64,000 bases of DNA from Streptomyces sp. NRRL S-337 (GCF_000720175.1 NZ_JOIX01000003.1:62001-126000); one strand, 5' to 3'; positions 8,387-17,652 are shown, counted from the stretch's first letter. Notes: generated by a model not told the origin, from the letters alone. Translations and numbers: made by a program.

Positions 8387-8640
8387 TCACCCTGAGTGCT
8401 CTGCCTGGACGCGGGCGGCCAGCGGTTCTCCTATCCGCCGTAGGTCGGGGTACTTGCCGGTACCCGTGCGGTTGACGGCGAAAACGGACCGATGGACGGG
8501 CTGGGCCAACGGATGGAGGCTCAGGGCCGCGGCGCGGTCCGGGAGCGCCGTCCGGGGAACCAGGGCAACCCCTGCCCCGCGGCGGTGGGCTTTCGCTGTC
8601 CCAAGCTTCCGCATCACTTGTTGACGTCGAACCAGTAGAT
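8387..8640 (-). pseudogene. Remnant of a LysR-family regulator (C-terminal end)
   Basis: The minus-strand frame ending at 8387 reads GVALVPRTALPDRAAALSLH, then PLAQPVHRSVFAVNRTGTGK and PDLRRIGEPLAARVQ. This is the usual closing segment of a LysR effector-binding domain. Upstream, similarity stops after about 30 codons and no helix-turn-helix or first effector subdomain follows. The frame instead runs into the start of the divergent LLM oxidoreductase gene. The upstream limit given is approximate. It is best read as the decayed tail of a regulator that once faced the oxidoreductase gene. I base this on pattern memory of LysR C-termini, not on a search. Confidence 0.5.
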
Positions 8641-8679
8641 CGAGGCACGTCGTCGAACACTCGTCCTTATGCTGGCGCC

Positions 8680-9666
8680 ATGATCGATGTACCGCTTTCA
8701 GCGCTGGAAGTCGCGATGGTCCAAACGGGTACCCGGGCCGAGGAGACCCTGCGCGACACCGCCGCCTTCGCACGGGAGATGGAACGGCTGGGCTACCACC
8801 GGATCTGGTACGCCGAGCACCACCACTCCCCGGCCATCGGCGCGTTCCCACCCGTCGTGCTGATCGCGCACGCCGCCGCCTCGACCTCGACCATCCATCT
8901 CGGTTCGGGCGGAGTGCTGGCCCCCAACCACGCGCCCCTCATGCTTGCCGAGCAGTTCGGAGCGCTGGCCGCCCTCCACCCGGACCGCATCGACCTGGGC
9001 ATCGGCCGCGGTCCCGGCACCTTCGACGAGGGCATCGCCCGGGCGCTACGCCGCGGAGCCGGGCCCACGACGGACGCCGAGTACCACGACGACGTGGCCG
9101 CGATCCTGTCCTTCCTCGTCGACGAGGTCGCACTCGACCCGCTGCCGGAACCCTGGCTGCTGGCGTCCAGCACCGCGGGTGCCGCCCTCGCCGCGGACCT
9201 CGGCCTGCCGATCGCCCTCGCCCACCACATCCGGCCGGACAACACCCGGGCGGCGGTGGAACGTTACCGGGCGGAGTTCACCCCCTCCCGCTGGAGCGAG
9301 CGCCCTCGGGTGCTGGTGTGCGTGGAGACGGTCTGCGCCGAAACGGAAGAAGAAGCCGCATGGCGCATCGGGCCGATGAACGTCGTCAAGGCCGGCCTCC
9401 TCAAGGGCCTGAGCGAGATCCCCTTCCCCACGCCCGAGGAAGCGGCCACCCACCCCTTCACGGCGCAGGAGCAGCAGGCGCTGGCCGGCTTCCGCGCCCA
9501 GCAGGCCGTCGGAACACCCGAGACCGTCCTGCACCGCCTTGCCCAACTGGCCCAGGAGACCGGAGCGGACGAACTGATGCTGACCACACCGGTCTACGAC
9601 CTCCGCGACCGCATCCGCTCCTACGAACTCATCAAGAAGTACTCCGCGGCCGCGACAGCACCGTAG
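8680..9666 (+). CDS. LLM class flavin-dependent oxidoreductase, MsnO8-like
   Basis: The 328-residue luciferase-like TIM-barrel protein begins MIDVPLSALEVAMVQTGT. It contains HRIWYAEHHHSPAIG and LGSGGVLAPNHAPLMLAEQF and the phosphate-binding stretch DLGIGRGPGTFD. These are hallmarks of the MsnO8-type LLM group, which uses reduced flavin (FMNH2) and oxygen. The oxygenation substrate is unknown. No Shine-Dalgarno sequence is evident, so translation may be leaderless. A lysR remnant lies immediately upstream in the opposite direction, suggesting that the gene has lost its regulator. Confidence 0.92.
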   Translation: MIDVPLSALEVAMVQTGTRAEETLRDTAAFAREMERLGYHRIWYAEHHHSPAIGAFPPVVLIAHAAASTSTIHLGSGGVLAPNHAPLMLAEQFGALAALHPDRIDLGIGRGPGTFDEGIARALRRGAGPTTDAEYHDDVAAILSFLVDEVALDPLPEPWLLASSTAGAALAADLGLPIALAHHIRPDNTRAAVERYRAEFTPSRWSERPRVLVCVETVCAETEEEAAWRIGPMNVVKAGLLKGLSEIPFPTPEEAATHPFTAQEQQALAGFRAQQAVGTPETVLHRLAQLAQETGADELMLTTPVYDLRDRIRSYELIKKYSAAATAP

Positions 9667-9818
9667 GAACCGCGTGCCGCGGCTGACGCCGGCAGTCACT
9701 CCCGCCCGGCGGACGAACGGACCGCAGGCACCCGGCCCCCCAGTCATGGTGCAGAGACCCGTCCCGGACCCGTCCGGTGCGGCGCGCCCTTCGTTCACGG
9801 ACGAACGCCGCCGTTGTG

Positions 9819-10946
9819 TCAGCGGGTCCTGGGCCGGTCGAACCAGACCGTGGCGAGCGTCGGCACGAGCCCGGCCCAGAACAGCACCTGCGGCAACGGC
9901 CGTTCGGCCCAGGGGACTTCGGCGATCAGCAGGGCGCACAGCATGGCCCAGGCCGCCTGGGCCACCACGACGCGGGACCAACCGTGGCGGCGGATCAGCG
10001 AGCGCACGTTGAGCCGGACGCCGGCGCGCCGACGCCGGTAGCGCCGCAGTCCGCCGACCAGCCAGATGGCGGTCATCGGCACGAGATACCACAGGCGCTG
10101 GCCGAGCGGCAGCGGCAACTCCCGCTGCACCTCGCCGTCGACGGCGAACAGGTCCACCATCGTCCCGGCGAGGCCGACACAGAGCAGGGCGAGCCACCGC
10201 ACCCCACGCAGCATGCGGTACGTCGCCCGGTCCAAACCCTGTTGCAGCTCGGCGGAGTCCGGTACGGCGGCCAGCCCGCCGGCGTACAGGTCGGCGGCCT
10301 GCGCGGCCCGGACGCCCGGGGCCTCGGCGTCCTGCCGGGTCTGCCGGGCCAGGGCCTCGGCGTGCGTGGGGTCGATCCGGAGGATGGCGCGGTTGAGCTG
10401 CTCGGCGAGCGTCCGGTTGCCCGAGAAGTCGGCGATCTGCTGGGCGACTTCATGGGCGTAGACCTCGTCGGGGCCCAGGCGCAGCGCCTCCCGCGCCAGG
10501 CCGGTCGCCTCGTGCAGGACCTCGGCCATGTCCTCGTACCGGAGTTCCCGGGCGCCGGTGGCCCGGGCGTGGCGGATCACGGACATACGGCTCACGGCGT
10601 CGGCGAGCAGCGCGTAACCGAACCAGTGGTGCGGGGCGGCCCGCACCGCCTCGCGCAGTACGGGCTCCGCCTCGCGCCATGACCGGTCGGGTATCCGGGT
10701 CAGTGCCCGAGCGCGCAGGATGAGCCCGCCGAAGTCCCCGGGAGCCAGTTTGAGCGCCTCGTCAGCCGCGTCGAGGGCTCGTTCCGGCTGGTCGGTGTTC
10801 AGCTGGCAGTAGCCGATCTTGATCCAGGCGCCCGTGTCGTCCGGGTTTTCGGCGAGGTGCTGGGCGAGCAGGGCCAGGGCCTGGTCGTAGCGGTCGAAAT
10901 CGATGAGGGCCTGGGCCTTCTCGACGGCCGGATGCACGGTGGTCAC
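9819..10946 (-). CDS. TPR protein with C-terminal membrane segments, 375 aa
   Basis: The frame starts with GTG 10946, whose bases overlap the stop of the AAA+ gene (GTGA). The first about 240 residues are tetratricopeptide-like helical pairs, for example FDRYDQALALLAQHLAENP and PERALDAADEALKLAPGD. The C-terminal third has four hydrophobic segments (WLALLCVGLAGTMVDLF, LWYLVPMTAIWLVGG, VVAQAAWAMLCALLIA, PLPQVLFWAGLVPTLATVWF) that should anchor it in the membrane. The tight overlap with an AAA+ ATPase that also begins with a TPR-like region suggests that the two proteins act together, perhaps as an ATPase and its membrane adaptor. No named family is recognised. Confidence 0.88.
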   Translation of the reverse strand: MTTVHPAVEKAQALIDFDRYDQALALLAQHLAENPDDTGAWIKIGYCQLNTDQPERALDAADEALKLAPGDFGGLILRARALTRIPDRSWREAEPVLREAVRAAPHHWFGYALLADAVSRMSVIRHARATGARELRYEDMAEVLHEATGLAREALRLGPDEVYAHEVAQQIADFSGNRTLAEQLNRAILRIDPTHAEALARQTRQDAEAPGVRAAQAADLYAGGLAAVPDSAELQQGLDRATYRMLRGVRWLALLCVGLAGTMVDLFAVDGEVQRELPLPLGQRLWYLVPMTAIWLVGGLRRYRRRRAGVRLNVRSLIRRHGWSRVVVAQAAWAMLCALLIAEVPWAERPLPQVLFWAGLVPTLATVWFDRPRTR

Positions 10947-12289
10947 AGCTTGCGCCTCTTCTTCAGATAGGTCACGAGGTCGTCGTACATCCCGCCGTCG
11001 TTCGCGTACATCGCCACATTGCGGGCGGCCGCGAACCACGGCTCCGTCGAAGGCGCGACCTGCCCCGCCGCGGACAGCAGGTCCGTCATCCCGATCATGC
11101 GCACGGTCCCGGTACGCGCCGAGTCCAGCAGCGCATGCTCGGCCGCCGCCTCGCACACATGGGCCAGATCGGCGCCGGACAGCCCGTCCGTGGCCTTGAC
11201 GAGCTTGCCGAGGTCGACGTTCTCGATCGGCCGCTCCCGCAGGTGGTAGCGGAGGATCGCCTCCCGGGCCGGTGCGTCGGGCGGCAGCACCAGCAAGGTC
11301 CGGTCCAGCCGGCCGGGCCGGCGCAGGGCGATGTCCACGTCCCAGGGCACGTTGGTGGCGGCGAGCACGAAGACGCCCTCGTTCGCCTCCGCCTCGACAC
11401 CGTCCAGCTCGGTCAGCAACTGGTTGACGGTGTTGCGCATACCAGCGCTCTGCGTACGGCTGCGCTTGCCGCCGAGCGCGTCGAGTTCGTCGAGGAAGAC
11501 CACGCACGGGGCCTGGCGGCGCGCCGTCTGGAAGAGCTCGTGCATATTGCGCTCGGAGTTGCCGATCCACATGTCGAGCACATCGCTGACCGATACGGAC
11601 AGGAAGCTCGCCCCGAGCTCACCGGCGACGGCCCGCGCGATGAAGGTCTTGCCGCAGCCGGGTGGCCCGTACAGCAGAAGCCCGCCGCGCAGACTCTTGC
11701 CGTACAGGCGGCGCAGCTCCGGATTGCGCAATGGTGCCAGGAAGGCAGCCTCCAGCCGCTCCTTGACCTCCTGCATGCCGCCCACGTCGGCGAGCCGGAC
11801 GGCTCCCGGTCGTTCCACGTCCCAGGCGGCAGCCTCCCCGGGATCACCGCTGCCGTCCACGCTGAGCGGCGCCTCCACGAACCGGGGCGGCACGGCATCG
11901 CCGACTTGGTCCTCGGCGGCTTTCCAGTCGAAGTTGGGGGGCGGCGCGGGCGCGGGTGCGGAGCTCTGCTGAGGTGCGGGTGCGGGGCTCTGCGCCGGCG
12001 TGGTCGGGGGGCCGGCGGGGCGGTCGGGCGCCGGGGCCTGCGGCGTCGGCGGAAGCGCGGCCGCACCGGGCTCGGGTGCCGAAGTGCCCGTGAGCGCACG
12101 GATCATCAACTCCCGTGCCTGGCCGTCACCGGGAGCGTGCTGCAGTGCCACCGCGACCTCGCTCACCGCGGCATCGCCGAGGCCGGCGGTCAGCAGCAAC
12201 TCGGCGAGGTGCAGCCGCAGGGGAACGTCATCGGGCGCCGCGGCAACGGCCGAACGCATGCTCTGTATGAGGGGTGATTCCGCCGACAT
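10943..12289 (-). CDS. AAA+ ATPase, FtsH/CDC48-type, with N-terminal TPR-like region
   Basis: The 448-residue protein starts at ATG 12289; an ATG at 12298 is possible. Residues about 1-70 form helical repeats (PLRLHLAELLLTAGLGDAAV). A Pro/Ala-rich linker follows. The AAA module has Walker A GPPGCGKTF near 204, Walker B CVVFLDELDALGG near 265, sensor 1 AATNVPWDVD and the second region of homology with RRPGRLDR. ADLAHVCEAAAEHAL is the C-terminal helical lid. Such proteins unfold or remodel partners. There is no protease domain, so this is not FtsH itself. It overlaps the TPR membrane gene by four bases, which implies co-translation. The substrate is unknown. Confidence 0.92.
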   Translation of the reverse strand: MSAESPLIQSMRSAVAAAPDDVPLRLHLAELLLTAGLGDAAVSEVAVALQHAPGDGQARELMIRALTGTSAPEPGAAALPPTPQAPAPDRPAGPPTTPAQSPAPAPQQSSAPAPAPPPNFDWKAAEDQVGDAVPPRFVEAPLSVDGSGDPGEAAAWDVERPGAVRLADVGGMQEVKERLEAAFLAPLRNPELRRLYGKSLRGGLLLYGPPGCGKTFIARAVAGELGASFLSVSVSDVLDMWIGNSERNMHELFQTARRQAPCVVFLDELDALGGKRSRTQSAGMRNTVNQLLTELDGVEAEANEGVFVLAATNVPWDVDIALRRPGRLDRTLLVLPPDAPAREAILRYHLRERPIENVDLGKLVKATDGLSGADLAHVCEAAAEHALLDSARTGTVRMIGMTDLLSAAGQVAPSTEPWFAAARNVAMYANDGGMYDDLVTYLKKRRKL

Positions 12290-12415
12290 GACCCACACTT
12301 TACGGAGCCGATCACGGCGGCGACCGTGGGGGTGAGCCCGCTGACGTGGTGCGGAGCGAGTGACGTGGATTGTCGTGCGAATCGAGCGACGTGGGCTCAG
12401 CCTCCGAGAATGTCC

Positions 12416-12757
12416 TCAGATTGGCATCGGGCTCCTGCGCGGGAAGGGGAAGCCCGAGCTTGCCAGGATGCCGGCGTCCAACCGCTGGCTACCGTTGGAA
12501 GTTGAGATGCCGGTGACATCCGAACTGAAGAAAGTGAAGGCCCCGGCGAAGGTGCTGCCCAAGCCCGGGACCCCGGTATCCGTGAACTTCTGGAAGGCGA
12601 ACCGCACTTGCGGACTTCCGTCGTTGTCCTCGATCCAGTCGGCCCAGCCCGCCCAGTCCGCCCAGTCATTTTCATGGAACGCCGGATGGATCCGGTGCGC
12701 CAGCAGGACCGCCGCTCGGACCGCCAGCCGGTCCTCCGCCGGGGCCCGCTTCGGATA
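12416..12757 (-). pseudogene. Coding-like open frame without a start, likely gene remnant
   Basis: Between the AAA+ gene and the tetR gene, a 113-codon minus-strand frame is open from just after a TAA at 12758-12760 to a stop at 12416. It has no usable ATG near its upstream end. Its translation has natural composition, including EDRLAVRAAVLLAHRIHPAF, the Trp-rich DWADWAGWADWIEDN and VRFAFQKFTDTGVPGLG. It may be the 3' part of a gene whose 5' end was replaced by the tetR promoter region. It could also start at an internal GTG. No family is recognised. Confidence 0.3.
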
Positions 12758-12767
12758 TTATGAGCTA

Positions 12768-12795
12768 TTGACATAGTGACTGCTATCCGTAGTGT
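12768..12795 (+). promoter_or_regulatory. Consensus-like promoter of the tetR-P450 operon
   Basis: TTGACA at 12768-12773 and TAGTGT at 12790-12795 are separated by 16 bases and match the -35/-10 pattern for the main sigma factor. Transcription would begin about seven bases later, at the GTG used as start codon (12803), so the mRNA would be leaderless. The CTAT-TGAC-ATAG and CTAT-CC-GTAG palindromes overlap this promoter and could be sites for autorepression. Confidence 0.55.
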
Positions 12796-12802
12796 GGAAG
12801 AT

Positions 12803-13546
12803 GTGAGCGCGGATGCCGATCACACCCCGAAGCGCCGGCCGACCAGGGCGGAGGCCAAGGCCCGCACCCGGCAGCTGCTGCTCGACGCCGCGGCGCGCAC
12901 GTACGCGCGCAAGGGATTCGCCGCGGCTTCCGTCGAGGAGATCGCCGAGGCGGCGGGCTTCTCCATCGGCGCGGTCTACTCCAATTTCGGCAGCAAGGAG
13001 CGGCTCTTCGTCGAGCTGCTGAAGGAGCGTGCCAGCCAGCAGGTGTCCCGGGCGACCGAGATCGTGGCCGAGGCGCAGCACGGTGATGATCCGGTCCCGG
13101 CACTCGGCCGGCTGCTGGCGAACGCCGCCGACAAGGACCCCGACTTTGCTCCGCTCCAGGCCGAGTTCTGGCTCTACGCGGTGCGCAATCCGCCGCTGTT
13201 GGAAACCCTTGCGGAGGAGCTGCGCGGGCCCCGGTCCGAGTTGGCGAGCCTCATGGCCAAGGCGCTGAGCCATATCGGGGCGCCCGAGACCGTCTCCGCC
13301 GATGCGGTGGCCACCATCGCGATCGCGCTCTTCCAGGGTCTGGTGCGCCAGCGCCGGATCGACTCCGCCAGTGTGCCGGACGAGCTGCTGGGCCAGGCGA
13401 TGCGGTGGCTGTTCGCCGGCATCGCGGCCACCGGCACCACGGACGCCGCCGCGCCCGCCCCCACGAACGACGCCGCGCCCGCCGAGACACCGGCCGCCGG
13501 CCCGCCACCCGCTGACCGGCCCGAGGACGACGAGGAGAACCCATGA
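12803..13546 (+). CDS. TetR/AcrR-family regulator
   Basis: The 247-residue protein starts at GTG 12803, chosen because a -35/-10 pair places transcription start there; GTG 12776 is an in-frame alternative. The DNA-binding domain spans about residues 17-65 (TRQLLLDAAARTYARKGFAA, then SVEEIAEAAGFSIGAVYSNF, then GSKERLF). It is followed by a long helical ligand-binding domain and an Ala/Pro-rich acidic tail of about 35 residues. The stop overlaps the P450 start as ATGA, so the two are co-translated. It most likely represses its own operon and responds to the P450 substrate or product, which is inference. Confidence 0.92.
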   Translation: MSADADHTPKRRPTRAEAKARTRQLLLDAAARTYARKGFAAASVEEIAEAAGFSIGAVYSNFGSKERLFVELLKERASQQVSRATEIVAEAQHGDDPVPALGRLLANAADKDPDFAPLQAEFWLYAVRNPPLLETLAEELRGPRSELASLMAKALSHIGAPETVSADAVATIAIALFQGLVRQRRIDSASVPDELLGQAMRWLFAGIAATGTTDAAAPAPTNDAAPAETPAAGPPPADRPEDDEENP

Positions 13547-14781
13547 CCCACGTCGACGCCACGGCCGCACTGCCGTCGCTGCAGGACCTGCTCGACCCGC
13601 GTCATCAAGCCGACCCCTACCCGCTCTACTCCCGCTGGCGCACGCAGGCGCCGCTCGCGCGTCTCGACGAGCAGCTACTGGTGCTCACCCGGTACGAGGA
13701 CTGCGCCGCGGTCCTGCGCGACGGGCGGTTCGGGCACCCGGACGCCGACGACCCCCGCTTCACCGGACGGGCCCGCCCGGCCCTCGAAGTCCTGGTCGAT
13801 GACGACGGCCGACCCGTGCGCGGCTTCCTGGGCCTGAATCCGCCCAGCCACACCCGGCTGCGCTCGCTGGTCTCCCAGGCGTTCACCAGGCGACGCGTGG
13901 AGCTTCTGGCGCCGCGGATCGAGGAGCTCACCGCCGAGTTGTTCACCGCCATGGAGAGCGCGCCGGGACCGGTCGACCTCATCGAGGGCCTGGCCACGCC
14001 CCTGCCCGTAGCGGTGATCAGCGAACTGCTCGGCGTGCCCGATGCCGACCGCCACCGGATGCTGATGTGGTCGCACGCGGTGGCGCGTGCCCTCGTCCCC
14101 GACTTCCTCCTCCCGCCCGGCGCCGCCGAACAGGAGGCGCAGGCCCGCCGGGAGTTCACCGACTACCTGCGCGAACTCGTCGTCGAACGTCGTCACGCAC
14201 CGGGTGACGACCTCCTCTCGGCGCTGGTCGGCGTGCACGACGGCGGCGACACCCTCACCGAGAACGAGCTGCTGGCCACCTGCACGCTGTTGCTGATCGC
14301 CGGTCATGAAACCACCGTCAACCTGATCGGCAACGGCACCCTCGCCCTGCTCCGCCACCCCGACCAACTGGAGCGGCTGCGCAGCGACCCGGACCTGACC
14401 GACAACGCGGTCGAGGAGCTGCTGCGCTACGACTCGCCGGTCCAGCTCACCGTCCGTTTCGCCCTGCAGGACGCCGAGGTCGCCGGAGTCCCGGTCCCGG
14501 CGGGCACCACGCTGCTGCTGCTCATCGGCGCGGCGAACCGCGACCCCGCGGCGTACGAGGACCCCGACCGGCTGGACATCGGCCGCACGCCCGTACGGCA
14601 CCTCGCGTTCGGCCAGGGCATCCACTTCTGCCTCGGTGCTCCGCTCGCCCGCCTCGAAACGCGGATCGCTCTGCGGACGCTGCTCCAGCGCGCCCCACAG
14701 CCCCGTCTGGCCGGCGAACCCGAATGGAAGGACCACATCACCCTCCGCGGCCTGCGCCGCCTTCCCCTCTCACTCGGCTGA
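13543..14781 (+). CDS. Cytochrome P450, CYP107-like
   Basis: The 412-residue soluble bacterial P450 has the oxygen-binding I-helix motif AGHETT near residue 265 and the K-helix ExxR in EELLR near 297. The heme-binding loop FGQGIHFCLGAPLAR is near 350, with the cysteine thiolate ligand. All key residues are present. Its pattern is that of the CYP107 group in actinomycetes, which hydroxylate small molecules using ferredoxin partners; none is encoded nearby. It overlaps the tetR gene by four bases. Since no other biosynthetic gene is adjacent, a detoxifying or stand-alone role is as likely as a biosynthetic one. Confidence 0.95.
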   Translation: MTHVDATAALPSLQDLLDPRHQADPYPLYSRWRTQAPLARLDEQLLVLTRYEDCAAVLRDGRFGHPDADDPRFTGRARPALEVLVDDDGRPVRGFLGLNPPSHTRLRSLVSQAFTRRRVELLAPRIEELTAELFTAMESAPGPVDLIEGLATPLPVAVISELLGVPDADRHRMLMWSHAVARALVPDFLLPPGAAEQEAQARREFTDYLRELVVERRHAPGDDLLSALVGVHDGGDTLTENELLATCTLLLIAGHETTVNLIGNGTLALLRHPDQLERLRSDPDLTDNAVEELLRYDSPVQLTVRFALQDAEVAGVPVPAGTTLLLLIGAANRDPAAYEDPDRLDIGRTPVRHLAFGQGIHFCLGAPLARLETRIALRTLLQRAPQPRLAGEPEWKDHITLRGLRRLPLSLG

Positions 14782-15062
14782 CGCCCCCTCGTCCGTGTGG
14801 TCGGACGTGACCAGGGCGCCCCGGACGCGGTCGCCGCGGACATCCCTGACGAAGGCGGTAGCGCGATCCGCGCGGTCGCCAGACCGGACCAGACCAGGCA
14901 GGCGAGGTCGTTGGAAGGTCAGGGAGCCCCTTAAGATGCCCGAGAAGGTAGACAAAAGGTGTCATAAGTGGCGTTATCGGTCCGTGGAGGGTGGCCGGTG
15001 TTCGGCAGTGCGTCCATGGTCAGGCGCCTCCGAACAGGGCACCCGGAGGGAAAGGACGCTGG

Positions 15063-16127
15063 GTGAGCGTGCAACGGGTGGGCGTCGTCGTCCACGGGGG
15101 CCGTCCTGGCGCCGTGGCGGCCGCCGATGTTGTCCGGCGATGGTGCGAGCGTCAGGAGGTCGGCTGCGTCGCCATCGATGTGTGGGGTGAGGGCGAACAA
15201 CGGCGGGATGCGGGGGAGGAGGTCGACGCTGCCGGCCGCCCCGATCTGATCGTCACGCTCGGAGGAGACGGCACCTTCCTGCGCGGAGCCCGCCTGGCCG
15301 CCCAGAACGACGCGCTCGTCCTCGGCGTTGACCTGGGCACCCTCGGCTTTCTGACCGAGGTTCCGGCCGACGACGTCGAATGCGCGCTGGACACCATCCA
15401 CCGCGGCCACGTGGACGTCGAGACCCGCCTCATGCTGACGATGCGGGCGTCCTGTCCGCTGGAACTCCCCGAGGGGATGGAGACGCTCCTCCGCTATGGA
15501 CGGGGTCCTGCGCTGCCGCCTCCACCGGTGCGCCCCGAGTGTGCCGTCGCCCGGGACTGGGGGGTGGCCCTGAACGTGACGGCCCTCAACGACATCGTGC
15601 TGGAGAAACTGGCACGCGACCGGCAGGTCGCCCTCGGCGTGTACCTCGCGGGCCGACTGCTCGCCTCCTACTCCGCCGACGCCGTCCTGGTCGCCACACC
15701 GACCGGATCCACCGCCTACAGTTTCGCCGCGGGCGGCCCCGTCATCTCCCCCCGGGCGGACGCCATCATCTTCACCCCCGTCGCCCCGCACATGACCTTC
15801 AACCGCTCGGTGGTCGCCGCCCCCGACGAGGCCGTCGCCCTCCGCGTCCTGAGGCACTCCGGCCGCGCGGCGGTGAGTGTCGACGGCCAGTTGCGCGGTG
15901 TGCTGGATCCGGGGGACTGGATCGGTGTCTACGCGGCCCCTCAGCGCCTGCGCGTCGTGCGGCTGGGGCCCACCGACTTCTACGGGAGGCTGCGCGAGCG
16001 GATGCGCCTGACCGATGCCCCCGCGGCCGTCGACGCCGACGTCACCCCCATGTGGCCGCACACCACTCCGGCCCCCGACGACCTGGCCCACCTGCGCCTT
16101 CCACCCCTGCCCGCGGACGTCGACTGA
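15063..16127 (+). CDS. NAD kinase family protein
   Basis: The start is GTG 15063, after AAGGA at a suitable distance; in-frame codons further upstream lack such a site. The 354-residue protein has the NAD-kinase motif LGGDGTFLRGAR near residue 66, NDIVLEKLARDR and TPTGSTAYSFAAGGP. These place it in the PpnK/NadK family that phosphorylates NAD to NADP. It is longer than typical NAD kinases (about 290-300 residues). The extra length is an insert rich in Pro and Arg at about 140-170 and a C-terminal tail. As Streptomyces usually carry a housekeeping copy, this may be a second, specialised kinase. Confidence 0.88.
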   Translation: MSVQRVGVVVHGGRPGAVAAADVVRRWCERQEVGCVAIDVWGEGEQRRDAGEEVDAAGRPDLIVTLGGDGTFLRGARLAAQNDALVLGVDLGTLGFLTEVPADDVECALDTIHRGHVDVETRLMLTMRASCPLELPEGMETLLRYGRGPALPPPPVRPECAVARDWGVALNVTALNDIVLEKLARDRQVALGVYLAGRLLASYSADAVLVATPTGSTAYSFAAGGPVISPRADAIIFTPVAPHMTFNRSVVAAPDEAVALRVLRHSGRAAVSVDGQLRGVLDPGDWIGVYAAPQRLRVVRLGPTDFYGRLRERMRLTDAPAAVDADVTPMWPHTTPAPDDLAHLRLPPLPADVD

Positions 16128-16263
16128 TTTGCCGAGCTGCCGAGCAGCTGACCTGTCCACCGGCCCCGACGCCTCCGTGATCCCGGCCGCCATGCCGCCG
16201 CCCGCCGCCATTGCCTTCCGCCGCCAGCGCCTTCCGTCGCCTTCCGCCGGCCACCGCCTGGCG

Positions 16264-17652
16264 TCAGTCGATGGCCGCGGGCAGTTCCGGGACGGCGAGG
16301 CCCGCGAGGAACCAGGCCTCGATGGCCTCGTTGACGGTCACCATCGCCTGCCCATCGGGCGTGAAGGACACGGTCTGCTGGTTCGGGTCCGCCCAGAGCG
16401 TCCGTGCGGTCGAGTCGAAGAGCACCGAGCCGTTGCCGGTCCGGACGAAGGCGTACGGGCCGCGGTCGGTCCACACGGCGCGGGTGCCGGAACCGGCGAG
16501 GACCGAGTGTCTGCCGATCTTGACCGGGAACTCCGTCGGCCGGATCAACTCACCGACCGTGGGAGCGGGGTCCAGGCTCAGCAACTGGGCGGCGGGTGCG
16601 GTGTTGTCGGCCACAGCGCCCACCGCGAACACGGCGGTGCCCTCTGGGGAGAGGGCGAGGGCGTGCACCTGGCTGAGCCGGGTCGGGGCGGTGGCCAGTA
16701 CGGCGCCGCTGTCGACCTCGCGGACCACCACACGGCCTTCCGGCGACGTGTGCACCAGCAGCCGGCCGCTCGTGTCCAGTGCGACGGGGCCGAACGCCTT
16801 CTCCTCGGCCGGAACGGTGAGCACCACCCGGCCGGTATCCGCCTCCATAACGGCGACCCGGCCCGACACGCAGGTGCCGGTGGCCACCCGGCAGCCGTCG
16901 CCACTGAAACCGATCCGGACGGGGTCATCCATGCCGAGGCTCACCTCGTCCTCGAAGCCGTCCTCGAAGCCGTCCTCGTCCTCGTACCCGTCCTCATCCC
17001 CCTCCTCGTCCTCGAAGTCGTCCTCGTCCCCCTCCTCGTCCTCGTCGTCCCGGTCGGAGGGCCCGGAGGTCACCGGAAGGGCCCACAACTGCTCCCCGGT
17101 CGCGGCGGACCAGGCGTGCAGGCGGCCTTCGACAGACGTCACCACTGTCCGGCCGTCCGGGCTGACCTGCATGTCGTGGGGCTCGTCGTGATAGTTGGCT
17201 CCGTGGAGGAACCAGATCAGCCGGTCCGTCTCCACGGTGTCCCAGCGGACGATGTCGCCACCGTTGTGGTGCCACTCGGCCGCGGCGCCCAACGCCACCC
17301 AGGACAGGTCGGAGGGCACCGCCACCGCGGTCGCCCCGTGGTAGAAGTACGCCTCGTCGAGCCCCGTCTCCTCCGCCACTTCCGCGTCCTCATCCACCAC
17401 ACGCTCGCCCTCCGCAACACCAAGGTGTCCGAGGTGGCGCACTCCGGCGAGGGAGTGGTACGGGCGCACCTCGCCCGCCGTCCACTGGGCCCACCAGTCG
17501 TCGGGCATCGGGCGCTGCTGCGCGGGCCAGGCCAGCACCCGCGGCGCGACAGCGGCCAGGCCTTCCTCGTCCAACTGGGCCAGGTGCAGGCAGACTTCGT
17601 GCCAGACCTGCTTGGTCGGGCGTGCCTTCAGCAGTTCGTCAAGGGAGCTCAT
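16264..17652 (-). CDS. Beta-propeller (WD40-like) protein with acidic insert, 462 aa
   Basis: After an N-terminal helical region (about 1-80) the protein shows repeated beta-propeller strands such as DMQVSPDGRTVVTSVEGRLH and IGFSGDGCRVATGTCVSG. It has no signal peptide. Around residues 200-240 lies a run made almost only of Asp and Glu with Gly, Tyr and Phe (EDEEGDEDDFEDEEGDEDGY). It is encoded by a CTC/GTC-rich near-repeat at about 16945-17052. It follows another beta-propeller gene by 27 bases on the same strand, so the two form an operon. Propellers are protein-interaction platforms. The acidic run may bind cations or basic partners, but function is unknown. Confidence 0.85.
   Translation of the reverse strand: MSSLDELLKARPTKQVWHEVCLHLAQLDEEGLAAVAPRVLAWPAQQRPMPDDWWAQWTAGEVRPYHSLAGVRHLGHLGVAEGERVVDEDAEVAEETGLDEAYFYHGATAVAVPSDLSWVALGAAAEWHHNGGDIVRWDTVETDRLIWFLHGANYHDEPHDMQVSPDGRTVVTSVEGRLHAWSAATGEQLWALPVTSGPSDRDDEDEEGDEDDFEDEEGDEDGYEDEDGFEDGFEDEVSLGMDDPVRIGFSGDGCRVATGTCVSGRVAVMEADTGRVVLTVPAEEKAFGPVALDTSGRLLVHTSPEGRVVVREVDSGAVLATAPTRLSQVHALALSPEGTAVFAVGAVADNTAPAAQLLSLDPAPTVGELIRPTEFPVKIGRHSVLAGSGTRAVWTDRGPYAFVRTGNGSVLFDSTARTLWADPNQQTVSFTPDGQAMVTVNEAIEAWFLAGLAVPELPAAID

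Noticed and set aside
12293..12420. Insertion sequence ends or attachment site near the AAA+ gene
   Set aside because: No transposase, no terminal inverted repeats and no tRNA gene are visible.
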